Source: Trema orientale (lineage: Eukaryota > Streptophyta > Magnoliopsida > Rosales > Cannabaceae). Taken from it: 64,000 nucleotides of DNA. Below, one piece after another: positions 23,918 through 36,017 of this stretch. Below the pieces are notes generated by a model. The model did not search any database and was not told the DNA's origin. It saw only the letters and a program-made list of their open reading frames with translations. The stretch's first letter is position 1. Each line of letters opens with the position of its first letter. A program made the translations under genes and the position numbers. The stretch lies in the NCBI GenBank assembly GCA_002914845.1, contig JXTC01000230.1:419023-483022 (forward strand). Reading direction: 5' to 3'.

Positions 23918-25187
23918 AAAAATAACATTTAGCCAAAAAAAACTATGATTTAACTTCTGTAAAAGTAACTAATTTTGGTGTGCAGGTTTATAAGGATTAT
24001 TTGTGGATATATATATTTTATAAAAACCAGACACCTCAAGAGAATAATATTAGTAAAAGCTAAAAAGCTTCAATTGTATTACAAAAAAAAGAAAATTATA
24101 ATTTCAAACTCCTCAAAAGAGAAGACAAAAAAGTGGATCACACACAACAACAGCAAGAATATGGACTACCATAATTCTCTAAGAGAAGAAGATAACAAGG
24201 ACCACCAACAAATAATTGCTTTCACCTACTACTGGTCTGCGTTCTTGGCAGGTAGAATACTATGATTCTAACACCAAATGAGATCCACGCTTGTAAAAAA
24301 CGACCCATATGTATTATAGATCTAAATCCAAAAAAAAAAAAATCATATTCAATATTTAGTAAACGGAATAAAAACTCACACATATCAAAGATCAGGTAGT
24401 ACGAAAATCACATAAATATGGTAATATAATTAGATTTAAATATGGACTTATTAGAAAATTAAAAAAAAATAAAAAATCCCCTCAGTGCTTTGATCTCCTT
24501 CTCTCACGTTCCTTTCTTCTCCCCAAAATCCTCTCATCCCCAGAGGAGATAAGGGAGGATAAGGGAGGAGGAAGAGAGGCCAGAGAAGGAGATTAAAGCA
24601 CTCCTTATTAGGTCTATTGTGAGAGCGACAATAGAAAATTTTTGAGAAAGAGAGAAAGGAGATTAAGATTTCTTTTTTGTTACTATATTCCACTCTGTAT
24701 TTTTACTAGATAAAATAGCACTGATATTTGTGGATATATATTGGATTATGCTAACAAATACTATTCTATGTTTGAGTTAAGAGTTAAGACTTATTTTCTA
24801 CAAATTAAATAAATGATAATTGTTTTTACATATTAGGCTTTTCAAAATTTTATTTATTTACTCTTTTTAATTTAGGTACCAATCTTAAAATTTAAGCCCC
24901 TTTGTTATTGAAGTGTCGCTACAAAAATTGGGGACATCATTGTTAATTTCTATCATTAATCTTGTATAAGTCTATGCTGTGGTCCTTGGGTCACACTTTC
25001 CATGTCTGTAATTACTTGTTAGTCGTGTAGCAGCTCAAGTTTAATTGCAACTTTATATATATGTATTAATCTTTAATCATAAATAAAGTAGTGATTTTGT
25101 ACATTCTCAATCTTTTTGACTCAATATAAACTTAATTAAGAGCATTCTGTGAGTGTATATATCTGTTATAGCCATCCACATATGCCT
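23918..25187. other. Intergenic, with LINE-tail-like fragment
   Basis: At 24035-24125 the phrase 'gaataatattagtaaaagctaaaaa' and what follows is about 80 bp of sequence also found at 45511-45597, probably an old retroposon fragment. The 96-aa ORF across 23975-24265 is mostly this A-rich sequence and is not called a gene. Confidence 0.5.
24484..24602. other. Long imperfect hairpin with a 21-bp fully paired base
   Basis: The arms 24484-24504 (AGTGCTTTGATCTCC...) and 24582-24602 (...GGAGATTAAAGCACT) pair over 21 positions with a single G:U. The loop-side sequence is CT-rich on one arm and GA-rich on the other, so pairing partly continues. A second small hairpin (CTATTGT/ACAATAG) lies at 24613-24633. 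It could be a microRNA-like precursor or a MITE remnant; no known microRNA was recognised. Confidence 0.45.
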
Positions 25188-28100
25188 ACTTTTTTTTTTC
25201 CCCTCATTAAAGGATACGGGAAAATTTTATTAGGAACTGGAAAAATTTGTCTGAATTACGTCCAAAATATAACTCCGGTAATCATCCAACTAATCTAATC
25301 CTTTATAGATCTAAGAGATAATTTGGCCAAAAAATGAGCAACCATATTCCTAAGCCTAAATAAATAATCACACTTCGATAAGAAAAGAAATATGTTTCTT
25401 AATATCTAACCCAATGGACTCTTCAAACTCAGTGAATAAGTTGGATTGGATCATTTTAATTGTATTAGAAGCAGCTATCGCAATGTGGATGCCATTTCCC
25501 ATAGCAAACTTGAGACATTCTCTAATAGCCAAAAGTTCAGCAACATATGGAGAATAAACTTTAGCTAATTTTCGAGTCGCATACCCATAAAACCAGCCCA
25601 TGGTTGTCACGAATAATCACTCAAATTTAAGTTAATCCCCTTAATAAAAGCAGCATGTGTGTTTAACTTAGGGGGGAAAAATAAAAGAAAAAACTAGGAG
25701 GTATCCATATCTCAAATCTGCAGCAGGCCTGTAAAGAGAATAAGCTTCATCTTGTTAACATCCTGAAACTCAAACAAGAATCTCCTAGCTTCTTCTAAGA
25801 TCTCACATTCCGATTTGAAATGGTCTTAAAAGATAAGCCTATTCCTAGCAGACCAAACGCCCAAGTCACCATTCAAAAAAACGAGGAAAATCAGCTTTAT
25901 GAATATGTTTATACGCATAAAACAAAAAGTTGTCCACGGAAAAACCGTCAAATCTTGAGAGAACAGGCCAGAAAATTTGTGCTGGACCAAATCCCAACCC
26001 TTTTATAACACGAAAAGGCATAAAGAACATTTTCGTTCTCTGCTTGGCAACAAGGACACATAGAGGAAATATCTAGACGTCAAGTTTTTTAAGATGATTC
26101 GTATAGTAAGAACATTATAGAACATTCTCCAAACAAAGATGTTCAACTTAGTCAGAACTTTGAAATTCCAAACACACCACCAAAACCTGTCATCTAAAGC
26201 GAAAGATAACCTCAAAAACACAACCAACTCCATGGCCAACTTGTACACGGATATGATTGAATTAACAACATTAGAATTATAATACCAAAGAAGCTTATCT
26301 TCCAGGAATGAATTACTTAAAAGGATGCTTTTTATGCATTACCTATCAATAAAGAAAGAAAATCTGATTTATGAAGTCAATATTCTAGCTTAGCTCCCAT
26401 TAAAGATAATATTAGCCACTATTCAAACATCAATAGCTCTATTATCAAGCATGATAGGTTTAAAAGTGAAAGTTTTAATCAACCAAGAACCAGTGAACAA
26501 CTAGATTTTAGCCTCATTCCCTACACGCCAGTTAACACCTTCTTTTAGAAGATTATCACCAAAAAAAAGGCCCCGTCATGCATAGGAAGATTACCTGAGA
26601 ATAAATCTGAATTTGGGAAGTTTTTCCCTTTAAAAACACTAGCTAACAAGGAAAAGGGATCATGGATAATGCTCCACCTCTGTTTATCAACTAAAGCTTC
26701 GTTAAAATTGTAAATTCGAATCCCAAAACTCCCTTCAAGATTTGGTCCTCGAAGTCTTTTTCATCTCATCTAGTGAATCTTTTTATTATTTTCATTGTCA
26801 CTCTCTAGGACTTTACGATGAGAGATTTTAACTTGTTACACGAATCTACATGAAGCTTAAAGATGCTCATTGTGTATGTTGGAATAGACTGAGTAACGAC
26901 TTTCATAAGCATTTCTCGACCACTAATTGAAAGAATTTTACTTTTCCAAAATTGAAGCTTATTCCACAGCCTCTGCTTAATCCAATTAGAATTATATCAT
27001 TTGTTGCTGGCCACATAAGTAGCAAATGAAGATATTTATCGTGTAAATTACTCAGTTCTAACCGCAAACACAGTATGATGTCTTCTTTCAAAGCAATCTC
27101 ATATTTGGGCTATAAGTGATTGCATACTTTGCAAAGTTAACAATTTGACCAGATTCTCTTCCATAATTTTTTAAAATAGTCTTGACCGCCTAATAATCTT
27201 CCTTATTATCTTTACAAAAACTAAACTATCATCTGTAAAAAGGAGATGACTGATCTTTGGACAAGGTCAAGAACAAGCAATTCCTTCCATTTTATCACTG
27301 GCACAAACTGCCCAGGAATTAAATTAATAGAAAAACCCTTCAACACACAATAAAAAGAGATAAGGAGAGAGGGGAATTAAATTAATAGGAGAATTATTCA
27401 ATACACAATACAGACAGAGAACATCCTTGTCTAAGTCCCATATTGAGATTTACATTTCCCATGAGAGAATCATTATAACAAAAAAAAAAAAAAAACAAAA
27501 ACCCTAAGTAGTGAAGATACAATCCATAACCAGCGAGAAAGATACAATCCATAACGAGCGAGAATCACGTACAATCAAACCTAAATTTTTTTTTTTCATT
27601 AGCTCAGCTATAAAATACCAATCCAGCTCATTGTAGGCCTTGATTGATAAGCCACAATCTCCAGATAAAGATAATCCCATTTGATTTATTAATTTTAGTT
27701 TCTATTTGAATATTTGTATTTGAATTATTTTGTAAATCTTTTTTTAAATTCCATTAGTTGATTCTAGTATTCGGATTGATTGTTTTATTTAAACTTCTCT
27801 TATATTGGGGAGTGATTGTTATCTTGTATCTAGCCAAATTCTGAGGCTTGTACGATACTACCACTTACTGTATATATTATGATCAATGGAAAGGAATAGC
27901 CTAAGGCCTTTTTCATAATTCTTATTACGTTCTTAAATTTCATATTGCTCATATCAAGCTTAAGAGACAAAAAACCTTTCTTCCAAGAATTTCGACAATG
28001 AAGATAGTGCATAACTTCATAAGCAACAAGGACATTATAAAAAAAATTAAACGATCTAAAATAAAAGCACTTTGTTTATGAGCAATAAGACACAACACAT

Positions 28101-28530
28101 GATTTTGAAATAATTTGCCAACGAGTTCGTGATGATCTTATAATAAACTACACTATAAAGATTGATGGGTCTATAATTACTCACCTTATGATGATTCTTG
28201 TTCTTTGGGATAAGAACAATTTGTATCTCGCTCAAAGCAACAGTGGATGAGACACCATTTAGAATGTTTAGGCATACTTCCACAAAATTATTGCCAAAGA
28301 TATCCCAATTCCTTTGAAAAAAAAAAGTCACATAAAAACCATCAGCACCTGATGATTTAAAAGGTTCCATAGTAAAAAGAGCATCATGAATCTCCCTATT
28401 AGTGAAAAGGCGACCCAAAAAATTATTCATAGATAATACGACACTAGTAGTATCAATAACTTCCCTCACGAGAGTTTCAGCCTTACACAAATCTGTTTTA
28501 TGTTCATAATTCTGACTTCAAAAATAAAAA
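25188..28530 (-). mobile_element. Decayed L1-type LINE (non-LTR retrotransposon), 5'-truncated
   Basis: Read on the minus strand, ORF2 pieces occur in the correct order. At 28490-28056: reverse transcriptase fingers (FKSSGADGF, IPKNK, SNYRPINL). Near 27462-27424: GLRQG followed by a stop. At 27245-27211: active-site region LLFTDDSLVF. Near 26990-26880: the post-RT block RLWNKLQFWKSKILSISGRE. At 26248-26003: zinc-knuckle type RT domain (FKVLTKLNIFVWRM). At 25610-25370: RNase H-like domain (AELLAIRECLKFA). Frames shift repeatedly and stops interrupt. A T tract at 25190-25200 corresponds to the poly-A tail. The endonuclease domain is not seen, consistent with 5' truncation. Small internal duplications occur at 27314/27374 and 27515/27540. 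The element is dead. Confidence 0.85.
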
Positions 28531-28640
28531 TTAGGTAAATACTTTTTGAAAGGAAGAATGAGTTGACTACGAAATTGACAAGTCAAAAGTCATCTTTAGC
28601 AAGAAGCATACCTACCCAATTGGAAAAAGGAAAAAGGATA

Positions 28641-28887
28641 AGGGTAGGACTAATTTGGGCCAAAATGAATTTTTGTGCATTTTTTTAAAAATGACATTTT
28701 TAAGAATATCAAAAAGTTACCTATGGTCAAGAGCTTTTTGACCTTGAAAAAGTCTTAAATAATGATTTTTTTTTTTTCACAATCTAGAACTACTTGACTA
28801 TAAGTCAAGATATTCTTGACACTCCTAAAAATGTTATTTAGAAAAAAAATTCACAAAAGTCATTTTGGCCCAAGTTTGTCCTATCCG
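28641..28887. mobile_element. 247-bp fold-back MITE
   Basis: Left arm AGGGTAGGACTAATTTGGGC and right arm (reverse complement CGGATAGGACAAACTTGGGC) remain similar for about 95 bp, including CCAAAATGA and ACATTTTTA. It lies just upstream (in LINE sense) of the LINE remnant. No clear flanking duplication. Confidence 0.75.
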
Positions 28888-29130
28888 TGACATTTTCTCA
28901 TTGAAAAACGAGTATTAATAAGAAATAGTAATTTTTTTTAAGATCAATTTAAAAAATAGCCCTTTTTTACACTTACTTAATAGATGACTATTTTATAATT
29001 TTATTTTGATAAATTACCTTTTTTTTAATTGATCTTTTTATTTATAAAGTAAATCAATTTTTGAAAAAAAAATTAATTTTTATAATATTTTATCAATTTT
29101 AAAAAAACATAAATCAATTTCTAAAAATAA

Positions 29131-29320
29131 ATCAATATATTTTGATATACTAAATAAAATAAATCAATTTTTTTAAAGTAAATCAATTTTTTAAAAAATA
29201 AATAAATTTTTGAAAATAAATCAATATATTTTGATATACTAAATAAAATAAATCAATTTTTTATCAAATAAATCAATTTTCAAAAAATAAACCCATATAT
29301 TTTGATATACCAAATATGAA
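29131..29320. repeat. Imperfect tandem repeat, about 3 copies
   Basis: The phrase ATATTTTGATATACTAAATA recurs at about 29135 and 29224, with a diverged copy at 29295, separated by spacers built from AAATCAATTTTT. The two periods are about 89 and 71 bp. Confidence 0.7.
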
Positions 29321-29406
29321 AAATGATTGTTTTTTAAATAATTTTTAAAATTCAATCATTTTTGAACAGTGTTTGATAAAAGACTATTTTGTAAACTATG
29401 ATTAAA

Positions 29407-29429
29407 AGAGAGAGAGAGAGAGAGAGAGA
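29407..29429. repeat. (GA)n microsatellite
   Basis: About eleven uninterrupted GA dinucleotides. Confidence 0.9.
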
Positions 29430-30127
29430 CGATTTTGTAAACTATGATCCAAAATTCTTCGGTAAAGCTCAATGAGTTTGAAGGCTAGTTTGGTTTAGCT
29501 TCTTAATAAGCTAAAAGTACTTTTCGAACAATCTGTGAGCCAAAAGGTATTTGATAAAAACCTGAAAATCAGATTATTCAATAATTTTTGACAAAGTTAC
29601 AGCCAAAAGCCAAAACTGTCTTAAGGCAGCTTTAGTTTTTAAATTATGCAGGAATCTACACTATCTTTTAATGAATAAATCATAATGGCTAAAATATCCT
29701 AACTTAAAAGTTAAAATGCCATACATTTAATTGAATTTATTTTTATATCAATTTTTTTTTAAAAAAGTATTAATATATTTAAATCATAATTGACTAAAAT
29801 ACTCTTCATATTAATTATTTTAAAGTAACCAAATTGATTTTTTTTTAAAATTTAAATTCAAATAAAAATAAAGTAAATTAAAATAAAATAAAATAAAATA
29901 AATTGAGTAACTAATTTAATTGAGTGTATTTTTATATCAATTTTTTAAAAAAAAATATTAATATCTTTAGTATATATAAATATGCATAATTATAAAAAAT
30001 ATTAATAAGTTCTTTCTATAAATATGCATAATTGTATAATAATACTTATTTTGGTTATTTTATATTTATATAATAATTTAGTTATACAATTTACTAAATA
30101 TTTTAATACAATTTTTTCAAATCACAG

Positions 30128-30488
30128 TGGCCCCGTTTGTTTCAACCATTTCATTTCATTGGAATGGAAAATCTATTTGAATGTGTGTTTGTTTCAACAA
30201 TTCAGTTTTTCCATTCAAATGATCTTTTAGATTGTATGTTTGTTTTAACAATTTAGTTTTTTCATTCAAATGGTCCATCCAAAAAGTTAACCATTGGAAT
30301 GGTTTTTTTGTATCTTGAATGAGAATGGAGGAGGGGAGTTGTTTTTGAATGGTCCATTCCAATGCTCTCATTCTAATTACAATACATTCTACTATTTTTT
30401 CCATTCAAATGTCTCCTATTATAATTATAACACATTCTATAATTTCCATTCAAATACACACATTCAAATAGGCGAACTAAACGGGCCA
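30128..30488. mobile_element. About 360-bp MITE with GGCCC(C)GTTT ends
   Basis: Left end TGGCCCCGTTTGTTTC and right end GAACTAAACGGGCCA are inverted copies. The interior has repeated TCCATTCAAATG-type phrases in both orientations. It ends about 125 bp before the conserved promoter of aminotransferase copy A. Flanking duplication not resolved. Confidence 0.7.
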
Positions 30489-30613
30489 ATATTTTTTTTC
30501 AAATCAAAGTACTTTAAAATCAAAGTATTTTACTAAATACTCTGCTAAGTAGATTTTTCCTTCAGTGTTTTTCGTGAAATCTATAACTCCACCAGACTGA
30601 CTAGAGGCAAATC

Positions 30614-30884
30614 CGTATCGATTTGATGAAAAATACATTGAAAGTTGAAAAGAAAATTTCACGCTAGCCGAAGAATCTCTCTCAAAAGTGCAAGTGTACT
30701 TCCTCTGTGGGAGAGCTCAGCTTCGATACTATCTAGTACAGTTCTTTTATAGTTCGCACCTGCCACTGTTTTCTTTTCCATTTTCTTTTTTTATCATTAT
30801 TTAACATTTTCGAAGCATTTGAAGAGAAGAATTGACTTTGACTATCTTGGCAAAAGAGAGAGAACTCATCCTCCTGCAGCCGCC
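30614..30884 (+). promoter_or_regulatory. Conserved promoter/leader of aminotransferase copy A
   Basis: This stretch aligns with 36644-36959 upstream of copy B. Shared blocks include TCGATTTGATGAAAAATACA, CACGCTAGCC, AAAAGTGCAAGTGT and TGTGGGAGAGCTCAG. A shared TATAGTTCGC with CTGCCACTGTTTTC follows (30749-30776) and probably marks the core promoter. The left end of similarity marks the left end of the duplicated unit. Confidence 0.6.
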
Positions 30885-33800
30885 ATGTCCACCACTACCA
30901 CACCTGATAATCAGGTCGCTTCCAATCATAATGGGTCTACCCAGAACTCCAATCCACCATTGCAGGTACCTTCTTCTTGTTCTGATTCTGGTTTTAGCTG
31001 GCAGGTACCTTCTTCTTGTTCTGACTCTGGTTTTAGCTGCAGGTACCTTCTTCTTTTTCTGACTCTAGTTTTAGCTGCAGGTACCTTCTTCTTGTTCTGA
31101 CTCTGGTTTTAGTTCGGTTTCGAGGCGTATTTTAATGGGTTTTGGTATGAACTGAATTGGGTTTTTGTTTTTGTTTTTGTTTTTTTCTTTTTTTTCTTTT
31201 TTTCGGTTCCATTGCTGATTTTTGAACTTGAATTGAAATGGGTTTTTGTTTTTTTCGGTAGCTTGTGTGATTTTTTGTTCTTTAATTTGAAAAATAGATT
31301 TTTTTTCCCCCTCTTTTTACGATTTCGGTTCATCCCTTTACGCAGATTTTAGTCTATTTGAGTTCCTTTGCTCTTGCATGTTTAAAGATTTGACCTTTAG
31401 TCTTACTGCAATTTAGTTGAAAATGGTTCCTTTTTTTTTTTTTGACGATCTGGGTTCATCCCTTTATGTATATTTTTATCAATCTGAGTTCCTTTACTAT
31501 TGCATGTTTACAGGTTTCCCCTTCTTGAGCTGTGTTTTAGATTTTAGAAGTATTAAATTGAAATCATGTCTGTTTGGTCTTATTGATTCTTAGTTACTAG
31601 TATTGAGTTCTCATGTATGCTTCGTGGAGTAGTTGCTTTAAGTTTCCCCTTGTTCGTTCAATTTTGTTTGGAACACCATTTGTTTGCTGTTGTAATGCCT
31701 AATACACATTGAAGCAGCAGCTTTACATGCATGCAATGGGGTTGAGTTTCACTTGATTGAGTTATGTATACTTGTGTACCAATGGGATTGAGTATATTGA
31801 TTTAAATGTCCTAATCCTCCTGATTAAAATCACTCACACCCGCTATTTGTATTAATAAAACTTAACTATTAAGAATTCGGTATTTACATATATACTAGCT
31901 TTTTATCTAGACTACAAGATTTTGGTTGGCCCCTTATGCTAATTGGCTACCGAACACCGCCTTTAACAATCCGTATTATGTAGTTTCGTCCACAGCCAAT
32001 GCTCGATGGTCTCTGCTTGTTTGATCTATGTGGTTTTACTTTACTCTTCATTATGTTTCGACCTTGGTGCCTTTGGCAAGCCTTGAAAGGTTGACTGAGC
32101 AAGTCAAATTTAGATTCAAATTACGAAAGGCAAAAATGAATCTATTATTGTCTTATCCCGGAAAGTGATGTTATCCTAATGCCTTGATACGGCTTTTGCA
32201 CATGAAACTTTTCTGCACAATATTCTGAAGGTGTTTTATTCTTTTGACCAATATATTGCCACAACGAAATCTTATTTCCTAATTGGATAAATTGTCACTT
32301 CTGTCCAAACATTTTTACATGATTCCTTCCTGGTGCTAAAACGGAGCAACCTTATGACACTGTATCCTCAAAGCAAAAAACTGGAAGAGAAACGCTTCAT
32401 GATGGCTATGGAGAAACACATGTTGAAACTGTCTTAATTAGGATAGTGTACATGTACATCGATCCTCATGGTTTTTATACTAAAGATCAAGCACGTGTTT
32501 CAACTTAATAACTTTGAAGAATTTTGCTCTGACCACTTTATGTCTACCTCATGCTTGATGTCTTGCTAGTTATCGTAGACAATAATGTGATTGAAGGGGA
32601 AAAGTGAGTTTCAAAAGATCAAGGTTATACTGGGAGGTTGTGTCCCAATTGGACCAATCAAAACAATCAAAGGATTCTCTTGTGCTTGACTTTAGAGACT
32701 CCTGTTCAGTGTTATGAATTAGTTTCTATTTTCTATTTCTTCTTATTTTTCTTAAGGAACAAAGAATCTAGAAAAGAAATTAAGATTATGATTATCATAC
32801 AGGACGAAGGAACAAAACCAGCATTTTAGTGGATCAGTTTCTATCGAGTTTGAGAGTCTACTTAAAGTTTCTTTTGCATTAGATAACTTCTTCCGGACTT
32901 AGCATTTCCCTTTTGTTGCATTCTTATTTCCTCCTTGTGGAGTCTAGTTTTTCATGCTATGTTAGGGATTGAATTTAGCTGCCTAAAGTTATTCAATTTC
33001 TCATCTCTGTTAAAATATTTTCACGATTCGTAGCACCAATTGAATGTCTGAACTAATTTTTGGAATTTCTTTCTGTAATGGTGACTGCTTCAAACTTTTG
33101 TCCCATTGTATTGCACTTCTGAAGTTCCCATCTCTGCTGATCTGTACAGCTATTGTTTCTGCGTACTTGATATTATCTGTATGCCTATATCAACTTGTAC
33201 ATGCATATAACTACATCACTTTTTTTACGTTCGTAGAATCTAGTTTTAACTGTTTACATCCATGTTAAATCTTACCGATCTCGCCCTCGAGAAAAAAAAA
33301 ATATCTTACCGATCTCATCACTCATCAATGTAACTGATCGTTTCAAATACATACCCTCCTTTTAAGAAAAATATTAGTTTTACTGCAATTTTTTTTTTTC
33401 ACAAATTGTTCTGGTGGCTGGTTGAAGGACAAATCTCAAAATTTTCATTGTTAACTCACAATAGCCATGCCTTTGCATAATATACGTTTTCATAATGGTA
33501 CTTTTTCCAATGATCACTGTGTCTTTGTTAGATTTCCAAGCGCTTGGAGAACTTCAAAGCATCAATCTTCACCCATATGAGTAATCTCGCTGTTAAACAT
33601 GGAGCAATAAACCTTGGCCAAGGATTCCCCAACTTTGACGGTCCTGAGTTTGTGAAGGAAGCAGCAATTCAAGCCATTAAGGATGGGAAGAATCAATATG
33701 CTCGTGGATATGGAGTTCCAGACTTAAACTTAGCCATCGCCGAGCGATTCAAGAGAGATACGGGTCTTGTGATGGACCCTGAGAAAGAAATTACTATTAC

Positions 33801-34683
33801 CTCTGGGTGCACTGAAGCTATGGCTGCTACTATTCTGGGCTTGATAAATCCTGGTGATGAGGTTATCCTATTTGCACCTTTTTATGACTCTTATAAAGGC
33901 AATTTATCCATGGCTGGTGCCAAAACAAAGGGCATCACGTTGCGCCCTCCCGATTTCGGTGTCCCTATCGATGAGCTAAAGTCCACAATCTCGAAGAATA
34001 CTCGTGCAATCATTTTAAACACTCCGCATAATCCAACCGGAAAGATGTTCACTCGGGAGGAGCTCAGTACAATTGCGTCTCTATGCATTGAAAATGATGT
34101 GTTGGTTTTCACAGATGAAGTATACAATAAGTTGGCTTTCGAAATGGATCACATTTCTATGGCCTCTCTTCCGGGAATGTATGAGCGAACTGTGACATTG
34201 AATTCCTTAGGAAAAACATTCTCTTTGACGGGTTGGAAAATTGGGTGGGCAATAGGTCCTCAACATCTGACATGGGGAGTGCGACAAGCACACGCCTTTA
34301 TCACATTTTCTACCTCCACTCCAATGCAGTGGGCTGCTGCCACAGCGCTTAGAGCCCCCGACTCTTACTATGAGGAGCTAAAGAGGGATTACAGTGCCAA
34401 GAAGGCAATTTTGGTTGAAGGGTTAAAGGCGGTTGGATTCACAGTACACCCATCAAGTGGGACTTTCTTTGTTGTTGTAGATCACACCCCTTTTGGACTG
34501 GCCAAAGACATTGAGTTTTGCGAGTATTTGATCAAAGAAGTTGGAGTGGCTGCAATTCCGACCAGCGTATTTTACTTGAACCCAGAAGAAGGAAAGGACT
34601 TAGTCAGATTTGCCTTCTGTAAAGACGAAGGGACTCTTAGAGCTGCGGTAGAGAGGATGAAGGAGAAGCTGTTGAGAAAGTGA
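30885..34683 (+). CDS. PLP-dependent aminotransferase, kynurenine/glutamine transaminase type, copy A
   Basis: Two exons: 30885-30965 (27 codons, ends in CAG before GTACC) and 33532-34683, separated by a 2566-bp GT-AG intron; 410 aa in all. The start codon sits in GCCGCCATGTCC, a strong context, and is shared with copy B. It is a fold-type I aminotransferase, expected to transfer amino groups between amino acids (kynurenine, glutamine, possibly cysteine conjugates) and 2-oxo acids. Visible residues in whole-protein numbering: INLGQGFPNFDGP near 53, PHNPTGK with cofactor-contact Asn about 194, FTDEVY with Asp about 222 and Tyr about 225, Schiff-base Lys about 263 in SLGKTFSLTGWK, and the substrate-carboxylate Arg about 386 in VRFAFCK. 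All are intact, so the enzyme is probably functional. No clear transit peptide; probably cytosolic. The closest Arabidopsis match from memory is At1g77670. Substrate is not determinable from sequence. Confidence 0.93.
30963..31112 (+). repeat. Four tandem copies of the exon-1 splice donor region
   Basis: A 38-39-bp unit beginning CAGGTACCTTCTTCTT and ending GGTTTTAGCTG is repeated four times (CAG at 30963, 31002, 31040, 31078). Each unit carries CAG|GTACC. Copy B has only one, as CAG|GTACTT. Using donor 2 would add 39 nt (13 codons, no stop) in frame; donors 3 and 4 shift the frame. Confidence 0.9.
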
Positions 34684-34925
34684 CTTTAATGTGTTCTATC
34701 TTATTTTCTCAGAATAATGAGCTCAATTGTGGCCAGGGTGACGAAAACATTAATGTTGCTGTTAAATGTTAAGCATTTGGAGTGAATTAACATGTGACTT
34801 TTCTTCCTGGTTAATAACATTATCCAAATATGTGACTTTGGTGGTGACTTTTTAATGGTTGGTATTTGGAAATGTTTAGAAGCTTGAATGCTTGTATCAA
34901 TAGTCACTTTGTATCTTAGTTTTTA

Positions 34926-36017
34926 GACTTTTTAATGGCAAAGCCCCTGAATTTGGAACAATTTAGGAAAATCAACCGTGAACTCAATTTTTAGATCAAA
35001 ATCTTTTGAAATCCCTTAATATTAGTTCTCTTAGAAATAAAATGTGTTCCAAATAGGTTTTATTTATTTATTTATTTTTTTTTTTTTTTACGGTTAAGTC
35101 CACATTCTTCTATTTGTAGTTTTTAGATTCCCATTCTTATATTTTTGTATCACGTCAATTTCTTTTCATCATTTCTGTCCAAAAAGTGCTTATCTCAACA
35201 TTGGTAAAATTGATAATAAAGGAGAAATTAGTAATTTTTTTTTTAAAAAAAAAAGAGTTGGGTTATTGTTTTCGTTCAAGCCAGAGGTAAGAAATTAAAA
35301 AATTTTATATTGTTCCAATATGGATCTACTTTGATCCAAGTATTCATATATCTAGAATAGTGGTATATGAATATTTAGAGCAAATTAAATCCATATTGAA
35401 ACCATATAAAATTTTGGCAATATAGTCATATACCTCTCTTTTGGACAGATATTAGCAATATAAAATCCATATTAGACATAAAATTGGAACGACAAAATAT
35501 AAAATTGATAATATATGTCCAATAACATTAGCAATATAGTCATATACCTCTTTTTTATATATGTAAATACTTAGACCAAAGTAGATCCATATTAGAACCA
35601 TATAAAATTTTTTGATTTCTTACCTCCATCTTAAACAAAAATGATAACCAAACTCTTTTTTCTTAAAAAGAAAATCATAATTTCCCTTTATTTCTAATTT
35701 TACCCTTGCTAGGATGAGCATGTTTTGGGCAAGTACTAATATTCTCATTTACTCTAGTAGACAATATTAGAAAAAAAAAAAATATTAAAAGGGATTAACA
35801 TGAAATACAAATCTAAGAATGTTGACTTAAAAGCTGCAATTAAAAAAATTAGGACTTAACTGTAAAAATAAAAATTAAAAAAAAAACTAACAAATACCTT
35901 TCTTATCTAACAGAATTAGTATTAGGAGATTCCAGAGGATTTTGCTTCAAAAAATTGAGTTCAGGATTAATTTTACTAAATTATTCTGAATTCAAGAAGT
36001 TTTTGTATCAAAAACTC
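34926..36017. mobile_element. 1.09-kb Mutator-like fold-back element downstream of copy A
   Basis: Long inverted ends start GACTTTTTAATGGCA (left) and GAGTTTTTGATACA (right, reverse complement). They align for at least 100 bp (both contain GAACTCAATTTTT), and then with gaps further inward (GTTAAGTCC, ACATTCTT). It is flanked by TAGTTTTTA (34917-34925) and TAATTTTTA (36018-36026), a 9-bp duplication with one difference. Copy B has the uninterrupted site TTATTTTTA at 40766-40774. No transposase coding. Confidence 0.85.

Larger units (their letters stand above)
28888..30127. other. Very AT-rich spacer with local repeats
   Basis: No gene. Contains the imperfect tandem repeat at 29131-29320, a (GA)n run at 29407-29429, and an AAAAT-type run at about 29880-29900. 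Confidence 0.55.

Noticed and set aside
23975..24265. 96-aa plus-strand ORF
   Set aside because: Mostly Lys/Ile from A-rich DNA and overlaps a repeated noncoding fragment.
30819..31100. Copy A first-exon reading extended upstream of 30885
   Set aside because: The frame is open upstream only to a TTG; the first ATG is 30885 and it matches the copy B start.
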